Shown one piece after another: positions 7,093 through 14,929 of a stretch of DNA of 33,678 bases. Under the pieces are notes generated by a model. That model saw nothing but the letters and a program-made list of their open reading frames with translations. It made no database searches and was not told the DNA's origin. Both the position numbers and the translations under genes were made by a program. The stretch comes from JAULUH01 sp032111745 (GTDB taxonomy: Bacteria; Chloroflexota; Anaerolineae; JAAEKA01). Within the stretch, counting starts at the first letter, position 1; each line of letters opens with the position of its first letter. The stretch spans positions 1 through 33,678 of the forward strand of contig JAULUH010000550.1 in NCBI GenBank assembly GCA_032111745.1, read 5' to 3'.

Positions 7093-7123
7093 GCAGCCAG
7101 GTGTCCCAACAACACCTGGCTGC
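7093..7123. terminator. Bidirectional terminator between the SDR gene and tRNA-Lys
   Basis: GCAGCCAGGTGT (7093-7104) pairs perfectly with ACACCTGGCTGC (7112-7123) over 12 bp with a 7-nt loop. It sits between convergent transcripts. The following CTTCTCC is only weakly T-rich. Confidence 0.6.
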
Positions 7124-7140
7124 CTTCTCCACTCGCTAGA

Positions 7141-7212
7141 TGAGCCGCACAGGGCTCGAACCTGTAACCTAGGGATTAAAAGTCCCTTGCTCTACCATTG
7201 AGCTAGCGGCCC
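7141..7212 (-). tRNA. tRNA-Lys (anticodon TTT)
   Basis: The minus strand folds into a full cloverleaf. The acceptor pairs GGGCCGC with GCGGCTC (one G-T), and the discriminator is A. The D arm is GCTC/GAGC, the anticodon arm AGGGA/TCCCT with loop CTTTTAA (anticodon TTT), and the T arm ACAGG-TTCGAGC-CCTGT. CCA is not encoded. It has its own upstream promoter. Confidence 0.95.
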
Positions 7213-7230
7213 ATGCGATGCCCTGACATC

Positions 7231-7259
7231 AGTATAACATACGCCGTGGGCCAGGGCAA
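7231..7259 (-). promoter_or_regulatory. tRNA-Lys promoter
   Basis: On the minus strand, TTGCCC (7259-7254) and TATACT (7236-7231) are 17 bp apart, with the -10 box ending 18 bp before the mature tRNA 5' end. Confidence 0.7.
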
Positions 7260-7356
7260 GACCACTCAGGTCCTGGTCAGGGCTTCTCCAGAGCTCCTTC
7301 CGTACCCTTGCTCAGTCCGTCATCGCCCATGGGCAATCTGTCTATCGTCCGTCAGG

Positions 7357-9698
7357 TCAATCGCTTGGCGTCAGCGGCAGATAACGCGTGTGCACCTGCG
7401 GCAGCACGGCCACCGTCATCAGTAGCGTGTGGCTGGTGGTCGGACTGGTGGCTAGCAGCGTAGCTTCCGTGCGGCCCAGGGGCGCAGCGGCGCCGGCCGA
7501 TAGAGTCAGCATGACGACCTCCCCCGCCGGCGCCGGGTTCGGAACAACCTCCGCGGTCACGCCCGCAGACAGGCCAGTCACCGATAGCGTCACAGGCAGG
7601 TTGAAGCCCTCGACCGTGGCCAGGGTCAGTCTCTGGCTGCTGCTGTTGCCCGGCTGCAGCAGCCAAAGCTGCGACACCGCATCCAGGCTGAATTCCGGTC
7701 GCGGTGAGAGCCGCCACAGCACGCCATCGGCCACCATCCACACGTGCCCGTAGCGATCGACCTCGATCGGGCCATCGATCTGCTCCTGGCGAAACGGCAT
7801 CTCGACCATGGTCCGTCCCGTCTCGTCATACCGGTCGATGATGTGCGAGTACGCATAGAAACTCGCGGTCCACACGCCACCGTCCGGAGCAATTGCCCAC
7901 AGGTTGTTGTGCGAGGTCGCCGAGCGCACCAGGTCCAGGTGCCCCTTGAGGAGGTCGTGCAGCGGCATCCAGCTGCGGCGGTCGTTGGGCCAGACGACCA
8001 GCACCCGGCCGTCGCTCGCTGCAAACATGGTGCCGTCAGCCGCGGGCACCAGGTCGCAGTGGGCGCCCTGCTCGACCACCTGCCACGCCGCCCCATCGTA
8101 GCGATAGACGCTCTGGCCGTCGGTATACCAGGGCCGGCCCCGGGCATCGACGGCCACGCACTGCGCCGTGGTTGGCGTGACATAATTCGTCCACACATCG
8201 TCGTTGGTGTCGTCCGGTGTGCCACCGTCGTCGACCGTGCTGAGGGAATACGAGGTGTACGCCTGCGGCCCTGCAAACCAGGCGTGCCGGCCATCCTGGA
8301 CGAAGATGTCGAACTTGGTCGGCGGCATCCAGATCAACCCCGAATAGGTATTCCACTGGCCCGCGTGCCAGCGTTGAGGGGGGTTAGAGGTGAACGAATG
8401 ATAGGTCCGCTGATATTGGGCGACCCATACGTCCCCGTTGGGGGCGCGTTCCCAGGCGTCGAGCATGTCGAGGCGACCCATGCTCCGCCACTGGTCGTCG
8501 TCGAGGTCGTAGGTTCCCCGGTCGTCCACCCATTGCAGCTCGCCGCCAAAGTCGCTGTTTGTGCTGTGCAGCCACAGGTGCCCGCCGGTATCCATCAGCA
8601 CGCCAGTGACGATGGCCTCCCTGGGGAGGTCCGGCCTGGCTATCTGGCCATCAGGCTGCAGCAGCCAGCCCGGACCGATCGCCCAGGCCCCGTCTGCCGC
8701 AGGCAGGATGGCAGCCACCGGCGGACGAGTCTCTTCCAAGTATACGCACTCTGCCGTCAAAGGTGCCACACCCGCGTAATTTACTCTGGGCGGGAAAGTC
8801 GGCGTTACCCACCCATATCCAACCCATACCGTGTCGTCCAGTCCCACCGCCAGCGTGTAGGGGCCATCTCCGCAGGACCCGTGGCCAGTCCACGTGCTTC
8901 CGTCCCAGGACAGGATACCGAGATTGGAGTAGGGGTCGATAGCCCACATGTGATCCTGGCTGTCGGCGGCGAGGGCCTGTGGATAGGGGCCGCCGGNNNN
9001 NNNNNNTGTCCCGGTGCCCGATCGGTCCAGGTAACCCCATCGAACACCCAGTAGCCCACCCAGACCTCGCTGCCCGCCACGGTCCAGATCGGGTTGGTGT
9101 TCTGGGTGCCGAGGATTGTCGAGTAGCCGGCAGCCACGGCCGCGTAGCGATGAGGGTAGGTCTGCCAGGTGCTGGCCGGGGTGAGGCGGCTCATCAGCCC
9201 ATCCGGCAAGCCGTGGCTGAGCCACAGGGAGCCGTCGGCCGTGATGGCGATGCCATCCACCAGGTCGTCCGCCAACCCGCTATTGGCCGTGGTGAAATGC
9301 GTCCAAACCCCGTGGCCATCCAGCCGGCTCAAGCCACCATCACCGCCAAACCAGCGGTTGCCCATGGCGTCGACGGCCACGGCGAAGACCTGGCTGCTGG
9401 GCAACCCATCTTGCGTGGTGTAACGCTGGGAGGTCCCTTGAGCCTTGTCCCAGCGTACTACCCCCAGGCCCGTACCGATCCACAGATAGGCACCATCGTC
9501 GGCCAGCACATACTGTTCCCGGTTCCAGGCGGTCCAGACGTACTCGGTGCCGGCGTCAACTCCGCCCGGGCCGGTGAGCCCCTGGGGTAGAGGCGGCTCG
9601 GGCGGGCCAGGGTCGAAGGCAGCCCCGGCTGGCGCAGTAGATACGAAGATCGACCCCAGAGCAATCGCCAGCGCCCAGAGACAATAGACAGTCTTCAT
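7357..9698 (-). CDS. Secreted beta-propeller protein (two-component-regulator propeller type), crossed by an assembly gap
   Basis: A protein of about 780 residues. The ATG at 9698 follows GGAGG at about 7 bp. A signal peptide (M-K-T-V-Y-C, hydrophobic core, cut near A-G-A-A at about 27) leads into repeated propeller blades of the Reg_prop type, such as G-L-P-S-S-Q-V-F-A-V-A-V-D and further W-D-G-x-T-W and D-x-x-G-x-x-W motifs. The C-terminal part (from about L-W-L-L-Q-P-G) is an Ig-like beta domain with S-V-T-G-L-S-A-G-V-T and N-P-A-P-A-G. Such proteins are extracellular or surface-bound; no kinase or output domain is present. The 10 Ns at 8997-9006 break the frame; to join both halves the true gap must be 2 modulo 3 in length. 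Unlike regulator propellers, this one probably acts as a secreted binding protein. Confidence 0.75.
8997..9006. other. Assembly gap (10 N)
   Basis: Ten Ns mark a scaffold join inside the propeller gene. Their number is a placeholder, since the reading frame differs on the two sides. Confidence 0.95.
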
Positions 9699-9762
9699 AG
9701 TTGTTCCTCCCAACCACCCTGTACAACCAGTGTGGCAGCAACAGCTTGCTGGTTCTAGCCCC

Positions 9763-9791
9763 AGTGTACACCCGCCCTCCCCCTGTGTCAA
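9763..9791 (-). promoter_or_regulatory. Promoter of the propeller gene
   Basis: On the minus strand, consensus TTGACA (9791-9786) and TACACT (9768-9763) are spaced 17 bp apart, 65 bp upstream of the start codon. Confidence 0.7.
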
Positions 9792-9890
9792 CGGCCAATT
9801 CTGGCGGGCCAGGGCTTCTCAGAAACCCCCATCTTGCCTTACTACTTCGTCGGCTGAGCCTTGGGGGCCGATGGTGCCAACGACAGGCGC

Positions 9891-9924
9891 GACACGGCCG
9901 GCCCCTGGCGAGGCCGGCCGTGTC
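9891..9924. terminator. Hairpin terminator between the propeller promoter region and the phasin gene
   Basis: GACACGGCCGGCC (9891-9903) pairs with GGCCGGCCGTGTC (9912-9924), 13 bp perfect with an 8-nt loop, just beyond the end of the minus-strand phasin-like gene. TTGTTCT follows on the plus side; on the minus side the tail is not T-rich. Confidence 0.6.
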
Positions 9925-9945
9925 TTGTTCTACCAGGTATACTGG

Positions 9946-10536
9946 CTAGGCTGCCACGTAGATGTTCTGCAGCCGCTGGTCGATCTCACGTAACACGGTC
10001 TTGCGGTTGTCGAAGGTGACCTCGAAGTCGCGGATCGCCTGCAGCTGCGACTGGCTCAGGTTATCCAGCAAGGGCACGATCTCCTTGACAGTCAGGTGGG
10101 CGTAGCCCTCGATGGGCAGGCCGGCCTGCTCAGCCTCCTTCAGGTAGCTGTCCAGCTTGCGGCCGATCTTGTCGATCTCTTTGTCCAGGTGGGCTACCTC
10201 GTCGGCGCTGGGCAGGTGCATCGCCCGCAGCACGCTCTGCACTCGCTGCTCGAGCTGCTCCTCGGCGACGTGCATCTGCTCCGTGCCGCGCTTCTGCCAC
10301 CCCTTCAGCCAGCGGCTGAGCCGGTCGGTCTGCAACATCTCGACCTTCTCGCCACGCTCTACCAGCTCCTCGAACAGGTCCACACCGCGCTCCAGGAGGC
10401 GGTCAGCCTCCTCGCGCGTCATGTTCCATGCCCCGCGACTGGCCTGCACCATCTTGCCGGGCGCCGTGACGATCACATTGCCGGTATCCTCGACCACGGT
10501 CTGCACCCGCTCGGTAAGGGTCTTCTCTTCGGTCAT
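9946..10536 (-). CDS. Phasin-like (PHA granule-associated family) protein
   Basis: A 196-residue, fully helical protein with heptad-rich segments. The N-terminal half (T-L-T-E-R-V-Q-T-V-V-E-D-T, then R-E-E-A-D-R-L-L-E-R-G and L-F-E-E-L-V-E-R-G) resembles the phasin/PhaI-like family that coats polyhydroxyalkanoate granules or other hydrophobic surfaces. It is followed by a coiled coil (D-K-E-I-D-K-I-G-R-K-L-D). The C-terminal 45 residues form a small module (L-T-V-K-E-I-V-P-L-L, then N-R-K-T-V-L-R-E-I-D) often attached to other helical proteins. Start ATG at 10536 with GGAGAG about 8 bp upstream. No PHA synthase is nearby, so granule association is tentative. It has its own consensus promoter overlapped by a perfect palindrome. 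Confidence 0.7.
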   Translation of the reverse strand: MTEEKTLTERVQTVVEDTGNVIVTAPGKMVQASRGAWNMTREEADRLLERGVDLFEELVERGEKVEMLQTDRLSRWLKGWQKRGTEQMHVAEEQLEQRVQSVLRAMHLPSADEVAHLDKEIDKIGRKLDSYLKEAEQAGLPIEGYAHLTVKEIVPLLDNLSQSQLQAIRDFEVTFDNRKTVLREIDQRLQNIYVAA

Positions 10537-10611
10537 GATAAGGCTCTCCTGTTTTCCTTTCAAGGATCTGTCTGATAGGGACAGCCTATGTGCTCGTTCT
10601 CAAAGGCCGTC

Positions 10612-10630
10612 TATGACGCGTCGCGTCATA
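10612..10630. promoter_or_regulatory. Perfect palindrome near the phasin start site (candidate operator)
   Basis: TATGACGCGTCGCGTCATA is a 9+1+9 perfect palindrome lying 4 bp downstream of the -10 box, so it covers the predicted transcription start. A dimeric repressor (TetR- or GntR-like) bound here would block initiation. The regulator is not encoded in this window. Confidence 0.6.
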
Positions 10631-10634
10631 ACCT

Positions 10635-10663
10635 ATTCTAGCACAGGCCGTGGGGCGTGTCAA
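10635..10663 (-). promoter_or_regulatory. Consensus promoter of the phasin gene
   Basis: On the minus strand, TTGACA (10663-10658), 17 bp, then TAGAAT (10640-10635). This is the best match to the sigma-70 consensus in the window and suggests high expression when not repressed. Confidence 0.8.
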
Positions 10664-10673
10664 GTTGGCCAGG

Positions 10674-11918
10674 CTACGTATCCAGGTTGGAACAGGCCCG
10701 GCGAATCACCTCGGCGACCCACTCGATCTCGCCCCGCGTCAGCGAGGACGACGAGGGCAGGTAGAAGCCGTCCCGGCACAGCCGCTCGGCCACCGGGAAG
10801 CGCTGCCCCTGGAAGGTCTTCCAGTAGACGGGCTGGCAGTGCATGGGGATGAAGAAGGTGCGGGTTTCGATGCCGTTGGCCGCCAGCACCTGGCGCAGAT
10901 CATCCCGGTTCATGCCGTAGGCCTCCCGATCCACCAGGATGCCGTACATCCAGAACACGTTCTTGGCCCAGGGGGCCTCCGGGGGCGTGGTGATGCCCGG
11001 GATGTCCCGTAGCAGGCTGGTGTACAGCGCGGCGTTGCGGCGCCGCGCGCCCACCAGGTCGTCTAGCCTCTCCACTTGGGCCAACCCTACCGCGGCCTGC
11101 AGGTTGGTCATCCGGTAGTTGAAGCCCACGAACTTGTGCCAGAAGTGGCGCTCGCTGCTGAAGGCGTGGTCGCGCAGGTTCCAGGCCAGGCGGGCGATGT
11201 CCTGGTTGTTGGTGGTGACCATGCCCCCCTCGCCCGTGGTAAGGATCTTGTTGCCGTAGAAGCTGAAACCGGCGGCCGCACCGATGCTGCCGCAGCGCCG
11301 GCCCTTGTACTCCGCGCCATGGGCCTCGGCCGCGTCCTCAATGACCATGATCTCGTGCCGGCAGGCGACCTCGTTGAGCGCGTCCATGTCCACCGGGTGG
11401 CCGTAGGTGTGCACAGGGATGATGGCCCGGGTACGGGGGGTGATCTTGGCTGCCACCTGCTCCACATCCAGCTGCCAATAGGTGGGCTCGCTGTCCACCA
11501 GCAGCGGCGTGGCGCCGCAGTAGGCCACGGCGTTGATGGTGGCGATCATGGTGAAGGCCGGCAGGATCACCTCATCCCCCGGCTGCAGGCCCAGGGTCGC
11601 CAGGGCCAGATGCAGGGCCACAGTGCCGTTGGCGCAGGCCACGCCATACCTGGCGCCGCAGGCCTCGGCGAAGCGGGCCTCGAAGTCGCGGATGAAGCTG
11701 CCCGCGGAGGAGATCCAGTTGGTCTCCACGGCCTGCTGCACGTATTTCAACTCGTTGCCGTGCAGGGTCGGCTCGCACACCGGGATGATCCGGCGTTGGC
11801 TGGGCTGCTCGAACTCGGGGATGGGCCGGTAGCTGGCCGTGACCTCTGGGTCGCGCGCCGGGATGATCTCGGCCAGGTCGCCCATCTCCGCCAGGGTTAG
11901 CTCGGCTGGTTGTAGCAT
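10674..11918 (-). CDS. DegT/DnrJ/EryC1/StrS-family sugar aminotransferase
   Basis: A 414-residue PLP enzyme that would transaminate a nucleotide-linked keto-sugar (GDP-perosamine or UDP-4-amino-sugar type) for surface glycans. Landmarks: N-W-I-S-S-A-G at 67-73; G-T-V-A-L-H-L-A-L at 98-106; E-D-A-A-E-A-H-G with D195, which pairs with the PLP ring nitrogen; and Y-G-N-K-I-L-T-T-G-E-G-G-M with the Schiff-base lysine K224. The N-terminal 40 residues are an extra extension. It lies 17 bp after the two-TM protein gene and downstream of a glycosyltransferase, forming one minus-strand operon. The ribosome site is weak (GAGGT about 13 bp away), so translation may be coupled to the gene before it. The exact sugar cannot be told. 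Confidence 0.9.
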   Translation of the reverse strand: MLQPAELTLAEMGDLAEIIPARDPEVTASYRPIPEFEQPSQRRIIPVCEPTLHGNELKYVQQAVETNWISSAGSFIRDFEARFAEACGARYGVACANGTVALHLALATLGLQPGDEVILPAFTMIATINAVAYCGATPLLVDSEPTYWQLDVEQVAAKITPRTRAIIPVHTYGHPVDMDALNEVACRHEIMVIEDAAEAHGAEYKGRRCGSIGAAAGFSFYGNKILTTGEGGMVTTNNQDIARLAWNLRDHAFSSERHFWHKFVGFNYRMTNLQAAVGLAQVERLDDLVGARRRNAALYTSLLRDIPGITTPPEAPWAKNVFWMYGILVDREAYGMNRDDLRQVLAANGIETRTFFIPMHCQPVYWKTFQGQRFPVAERLCRDGFYLPSSSSLTRGEIEWVAEVIRRACSNLDT

Positions 11919-11935
11919 GGTCTGGTGATACCTCG

Positions 11936-12352
11936 TCAGGATGCAGGCTGCTGCTGCGCCAACTTGGATTTCAGGTCCTCGATCTCCAGCCGCAGGCGCT
12001 CCAGCTCCAGGGCTTCGCGGCTGGACTCGCGGCGCTCTTGGCGCCAGGCCAGCAGGGTGGTGGAGAGAAAGCCCAGGATCGACACCACGGTTGCGATCAG
12101 GGGCAGGTAAATGGACCAGGGTGTGCTTTCGCCGTCCACGGCCACCGCGGTAACGCTGCCCGTGGCGGAGGAGAGGAAGGCCTGGAGGGCAGGCCGCACG
12201 TCCTGGCCCAGGAAGCTCATCAGGTCACGGCTGGTCACCGTAAAGCTGTGGGCCTGAACGAAGCGGAGCGCGGCCCACAGGGTCAGGCCGAGAGCGACGG
12301 TAGCCAGGATGGCAAACGCCAGTTGGAGATTGGACAGGGTGCGGCGAGTCAT
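11936..12352 (-). CDS. Two-TM protein with C-terminal coiled coil
   Basis: A 138-residue membrane protein: TM1 about 9-30 (L-Q-L-A-F-A-I-L-A-T-V-A-L-G-L), an outer loop of about 50 residues, TM2 about 81-101, then a charged helix (R-Q-E-R-R-E-S-S-R-E-A-L-E-L-E-R-L) predicted to form a coiled coil to the end. It is not recognised as a known family. Its position between a GT2 glycosyltransferase and a sugar aminotransferase gene suggests it helps organise that polysaccharide machinery at the membrane, which is inference. Confidence 0.65.
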   Translation of the reverse strand: MTRRTLSNLQLAFAILATVALGLTLWAALRFVQAHSFTVTSRDLMSFLGQDVRPALQAFLSSATGSVTAVAVDGESTPWSIYLPLIATVVSILGFLSTTLLAWRQERRESSREALELERLRLEIEDLKSKLAQQQPAS

Positions 12353-12418
12353 GGGCGGGTACTCCAGGTTGAGGCTGCCTTTTATCAGGCCGGGAACCGT
12401 CGAGTGCTTGGGATCAGG

Positions 12419-12448
12419 GGCAGGTGGTCGGCCAACCCCTCACCTGCC
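12419..12448. other. Small hairpin between glycosyltransferase and two-TM genes
   Basis: GGCAGGTG (12419-12426) pairs with CACCTGCC (12441-12448), in the 132-bp spacer of the minus-strand operon. No T-tract follows in the direction of transcription, so it may tune expression between the genes rather than end it. Confidence 0.35.
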
Positions 12449-12484
12449 TTTCACAGGTTACAGTCGCCAGCCGGGTCCACTTGT

Positions 12485-13264
12485 TCACTCCAGGGGCAGC
12501 TGCACGCCGCTCTGTCGCCGCAGGGCCACGACCGCCGCCACGTACTTGCGGCCCTTGCCCAGGTAATCACCCAGGTGGGCGCCGGTCTTGCTGTCGCCTG
12601 CCGCGCGGGGCACACAGGTATAGGGCACCTCCTGCAGTTGGAAGCCCAGCCGGCTGGCGCGCGCCAGCAGGTCGATGCAGTACTCGCCATAGTCCCCGCG
12701 CAACCGCAGCTGGCGAAACACATCAGCCCGGCCGGCGACGAAGCCGCTGGTATAGTCGTGCACCTGGTCCCCCAGCAGGAGCATGGCGAAGTGGTTGATG
12801 ACCCAGCTCAGGGTGCGCGGCATGGCGCCGTGGGCCAGGTCTGCGCCGCCGGGGACCCAGCGTGACCCGATGGCCAGGTCGGCGCTTTGCTGCTGGATCG
12901 CTGCCACCAGCCGGGGCACGTCCTCCGGGGGCATCGACAGGTCGCAGTCCATCCAGGTGACGACATCGGCACCGTAGGTGGTGATGGCCTCGTCGATGCC
13001 GCGTTGGATGGCCGAGGTCAGGCCGGACTCGTTTAGGCGCCGGATGAGCACCACGGAGCTAGCCGGAGAGCCGGCCGGCGGCGGGTACGGGTGCTGCGCG
13101 GCCAGGCCTTCGACGGCCTGCCAGGTGCCATCGGGGGAGTTGTCGTCGACCACCAGCACCAGGTAGGGCGCCGCGTTGGCGGCCAGCAGGCGCTCGATCA
13201 GGGGGCCGATGTTGGCCCGCTCATTGTAGGTGGGCAGCACAGTACAGACGAGGTCGTGGAGCAT
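12485..13264 (-). CDS. Family 2 glycosyltransferase, polyprenyl-phosphate mannose synthase type
   Basis: A 259-residue GT-A enzyme resembling dolichol/polyprenyl-phosphate mannosyltransferases (DPM1), without the C-terminal TM domains some homologues carry. Motifs: P-T-Y-N-E-R-A-N-I at 11-19; V-V-D-D-N-S-P-D-G-T at 38-47; the metal-binding D-x-D in W-M-D-C-D-L-S near 104-110; and G-S-R-W-V-P-G-G near 137-144. It would transfer a hexose from a GDP/UDP donor to undecaprenyl phosphate at the inner face of the membrane. GGAG lies about 9 bp before the ATG. It is the first gene of the minus-strand operon with the two-TM protein and the DegT aminotransferase. Confidence 0.85.
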   Translation of the reverse strand: MLHDLVCTVLPTYNERANIGPLIERLLAANAAPYLVLVVDDNSPDGTWQAVEGLAAQHPYPPPAGSPASSVVLIRRLNESGLTSAIQRGIDEAITTYGADVVTWMDCDLSMPPEDVPRLVAAIQQQSADLAIGSRWVPGGADLAHGAMPRTLSWVINHFAMLLLGDQVHDYTSGFVAGRADVFRQLRLRGDYGEYCIDLLARASRLGFQLQEVPYTCVPRAAGDSKTGAHLGDYLGKGRKYVAAVVALRRQSGVQLPLE

Positions 13265-13289
13265 GGCAGGTCTCCGCTAGGGTGACGAT

Positions 13290-13318
13290 AGTATACCACA
13301 GCCGGGCGGACGTCTGAA
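13290..13318 (-). promoter_or_regulatory. Promoter of the glycosyltransferase operon
   Basis: On the minus strand, TTCAGA (13318-13313), 17 bp, TATACT (13295-13290). The -10 box is 26 bp upstream of the start codon, giving a very short leader. Confidence 0.55.
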
Positions 13319-13522
13319 GTCTTGATGGGGAACAGGTGATTAGGATAAGGGTATGAGGGGAGCTGAGGTTGCTCGACCATGGCGCACTGAAGCGCTCTCT
13401 GGTGCACTCAAGGGCATTTGTTGGTTGAGGATACCTATGGTACAACGAAGCCGTCGTCTCCTTTGCGGGCGCTGCAGCGTGCCCACTCCGTCCCCGGCCG
13501 GCTTCGGAAAGCGAGGTCCCCC

Positions 13523-13813
13523 ATGTGCTGTTTCGTCACGGTCCTGCTCTTCATCGGTCCACGCGCTGCCATTGTTGTCTGGTGGCTACTGAATCCCGAG
13601 CACTTCCAGGACGCGCTGAGCACGAATCTCCTGGCCTGCCTGGGCTTAATCTTCGTGCCCTGGACAACCCTGGCCTACCTGGTGGCCTCATTCCCGACAG
13701 GCAGTGTCCCCGGCTTCGGTTGGATAATCGTGGCCTTGGGCGTACTGGCCGATCTGTTCACCTATTTCGGCGGAGGCTATGGCAATCGGAACCGGATCGG
13801 TAGGTACCGATAG
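13523..13813 (+). CDS. Small membrane protein with MCC start
   Basis: A 96-residue integral membrane protein: three hydrophobic segments (about 3-21, 31-53 and 62-82), an N-terminal M-C-C, G-P-R-A-A-I-V-V-W-W-L in the first helix, F-V-P-W-T-T-L-A-Y in the second, and a G-G-G-Y-G-N-R-N-R-I tail. I recognise this pattern as a widespread uncharacterised small membrane protein of Chloroflexota and actinobacteria. GAGG precedes the ATG by about 6 bp; the longer upstream open frame is not protein-like. A TTGTTG-N17-TACAAC promoter may lie at 13418-13446. Patatin follows 25 bp downstream. Function unknown. Confidence 0.75.
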   Translation: MCCFVTVLLFIGPRAAIVVWWLLNPEHFQDALSTNLLACLGLIFVPWTTLAYLVASFPTGSVPGFGWIIVALGVLADLFTYFGGGYGNRNRIGRYR

Positions 13814-13837
13814 GTTGCCGCAAGCGTAGCCCAGGGA

Positions 13838-14758
13838 GTGTTGCCGGTCCAACGAGCACTCCATGATACCGCGGCAGAGATGATATTGACGGAGCTCGGT
13901 CACGACACTTCTGGGGGCCTATGCCTGGCCCTGGGTGGAGGTGGAGCCAGGGGATTGGCCCATATCGGCGTCCTGAGGGTTTTGGACCAGGCAGGTATTC
14001 CCGTGGCCGCTATCGCCGGCACCAGCATGGGCGCGATCGTGGGTGCGCTCTATCTGCGTGGCATAGCGCCGGAGGAGATGGCTCGTGAGGCTCAACGCAT
14101 CAGCGGGATTGCGGGAACACTCGGCCTCATCGACCTCAGTCTGGGCGCGCCGCACGGCTTGCTGAAGGGCCGGCGCATCGAGAACTTCCTCGGCGAGAAG
14201 CTTGGCCGGGGATGCATCTTCAGCGACCTGGCCCGGCCCTTCGCGGCGGTGGCCGTCGACACGATCAGCGGCCGCGAGGTCGTGCTGCGCCACGGCCTGG
14301 TGGCCACCGCGGTGCGGGCGTCGATGGCTGTGCCCGGCGTCTTCTACCCCACCGAGCGCGAGGGCATGCGCCTGGTGGATGGAGGCGTGCTGAACAACGT
14401 GCCGGCGGACGTGGCCCGTTCCCTGGCCCGCGGTCCGGTGGTGGCCGTGGATGTTTTGCCCTATTTCGGGGACAACGAGCCCGGCCAGCCGCCCCTGGTG
14501 ATGCCGCCCCAGCCGGCCGGTATGCCCCGACCGGTGCAGGGGCTGTGGAATGTGGTGCTGATCATGATGTCGGACCTTACCGCCCGCCGCCTGCGTGAGG
14601 CCCGGCCCGAGCTGCTGCTGCGGCCGGACCTGCCGTCACAGGTGGATGTCCTGTCCGGCTTTGCCTCCGCTGCCGAGGTGATCGCCGCGGGCGAGCGTGC
14701 AGCTGCCAATGCCCTGCCGGCCATCCACGACTTGCTCGCTACCCAGCCCACGGGCTGA
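13838..14758 (+). CDS. Patatin-like phospholipase
   Basis: A 306-residue lipid acyl hydrolase of the bacterial patatin (RssA-like) family. The oxyanion loop G-G-G-G-A-R-G is at 33-39. The catalytic dyad is Ser63 in G-T-S-M-G and Asp181 in D-G-G-V-L-N-N. There is no signal peptide, so it probably acts on membrane lipids from the cytosol. The start is uncertain: GTG at 13838 gives the length shown, while ATG at 13880 would still keep every motif; neither has a well-spaced ribosome site. It lies 25 bp after the small membrane protein gene. Confidence 0.85.
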   Translation: MLPVQRALHDTAAEMILTELGHDTSGGLCLALGGGGARGLAHIGVLRVLDQAGIPVAAIAGTSMGAIVGALYLRGIAPEEMAREAQRISGIAGTLGLIDLSLGAPHGLLKGRRIENFLGEKLGRGCIFSDLARPFAAVAVDTISGREVVLRHGLVATAVRASMAVPGVFYPTEREGMRLVDGGVLNNVPADVARSLARGPVVAVDVLPYFGDNEPGQPPLVMPPQPAGMPRPVQGLWNVVLIMMSDLTARRLREARPELLLRPDLPSQVDVLSGFASAAEVIAAGERAAANALPAIHDLLATQPTG

Positions 14759-14929
14759 ACAAGCTGCCGTCACTGTGCGTGTATACTACATCCAGGAGGT
14801 CCTCGGGCCCACGCGCGGCCTGACCCCCTGACGTCTCTTCGAGCTGCTCCCGGACATCATCGCCACCATTAGAGCAGGGAGGCCCCCATCCCATAGGGCA
14901 AGCGATCAGCCATCACACATGGAGGCGCA

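Noticed and set aside
7744..9054. 436-codon plus-strand ORF opposite the propeller gene
   Set aside because: No domain or ribosome site; runs into the N gap. The minus strand has a signal peptide, propeller motifs and a consensus promoter.
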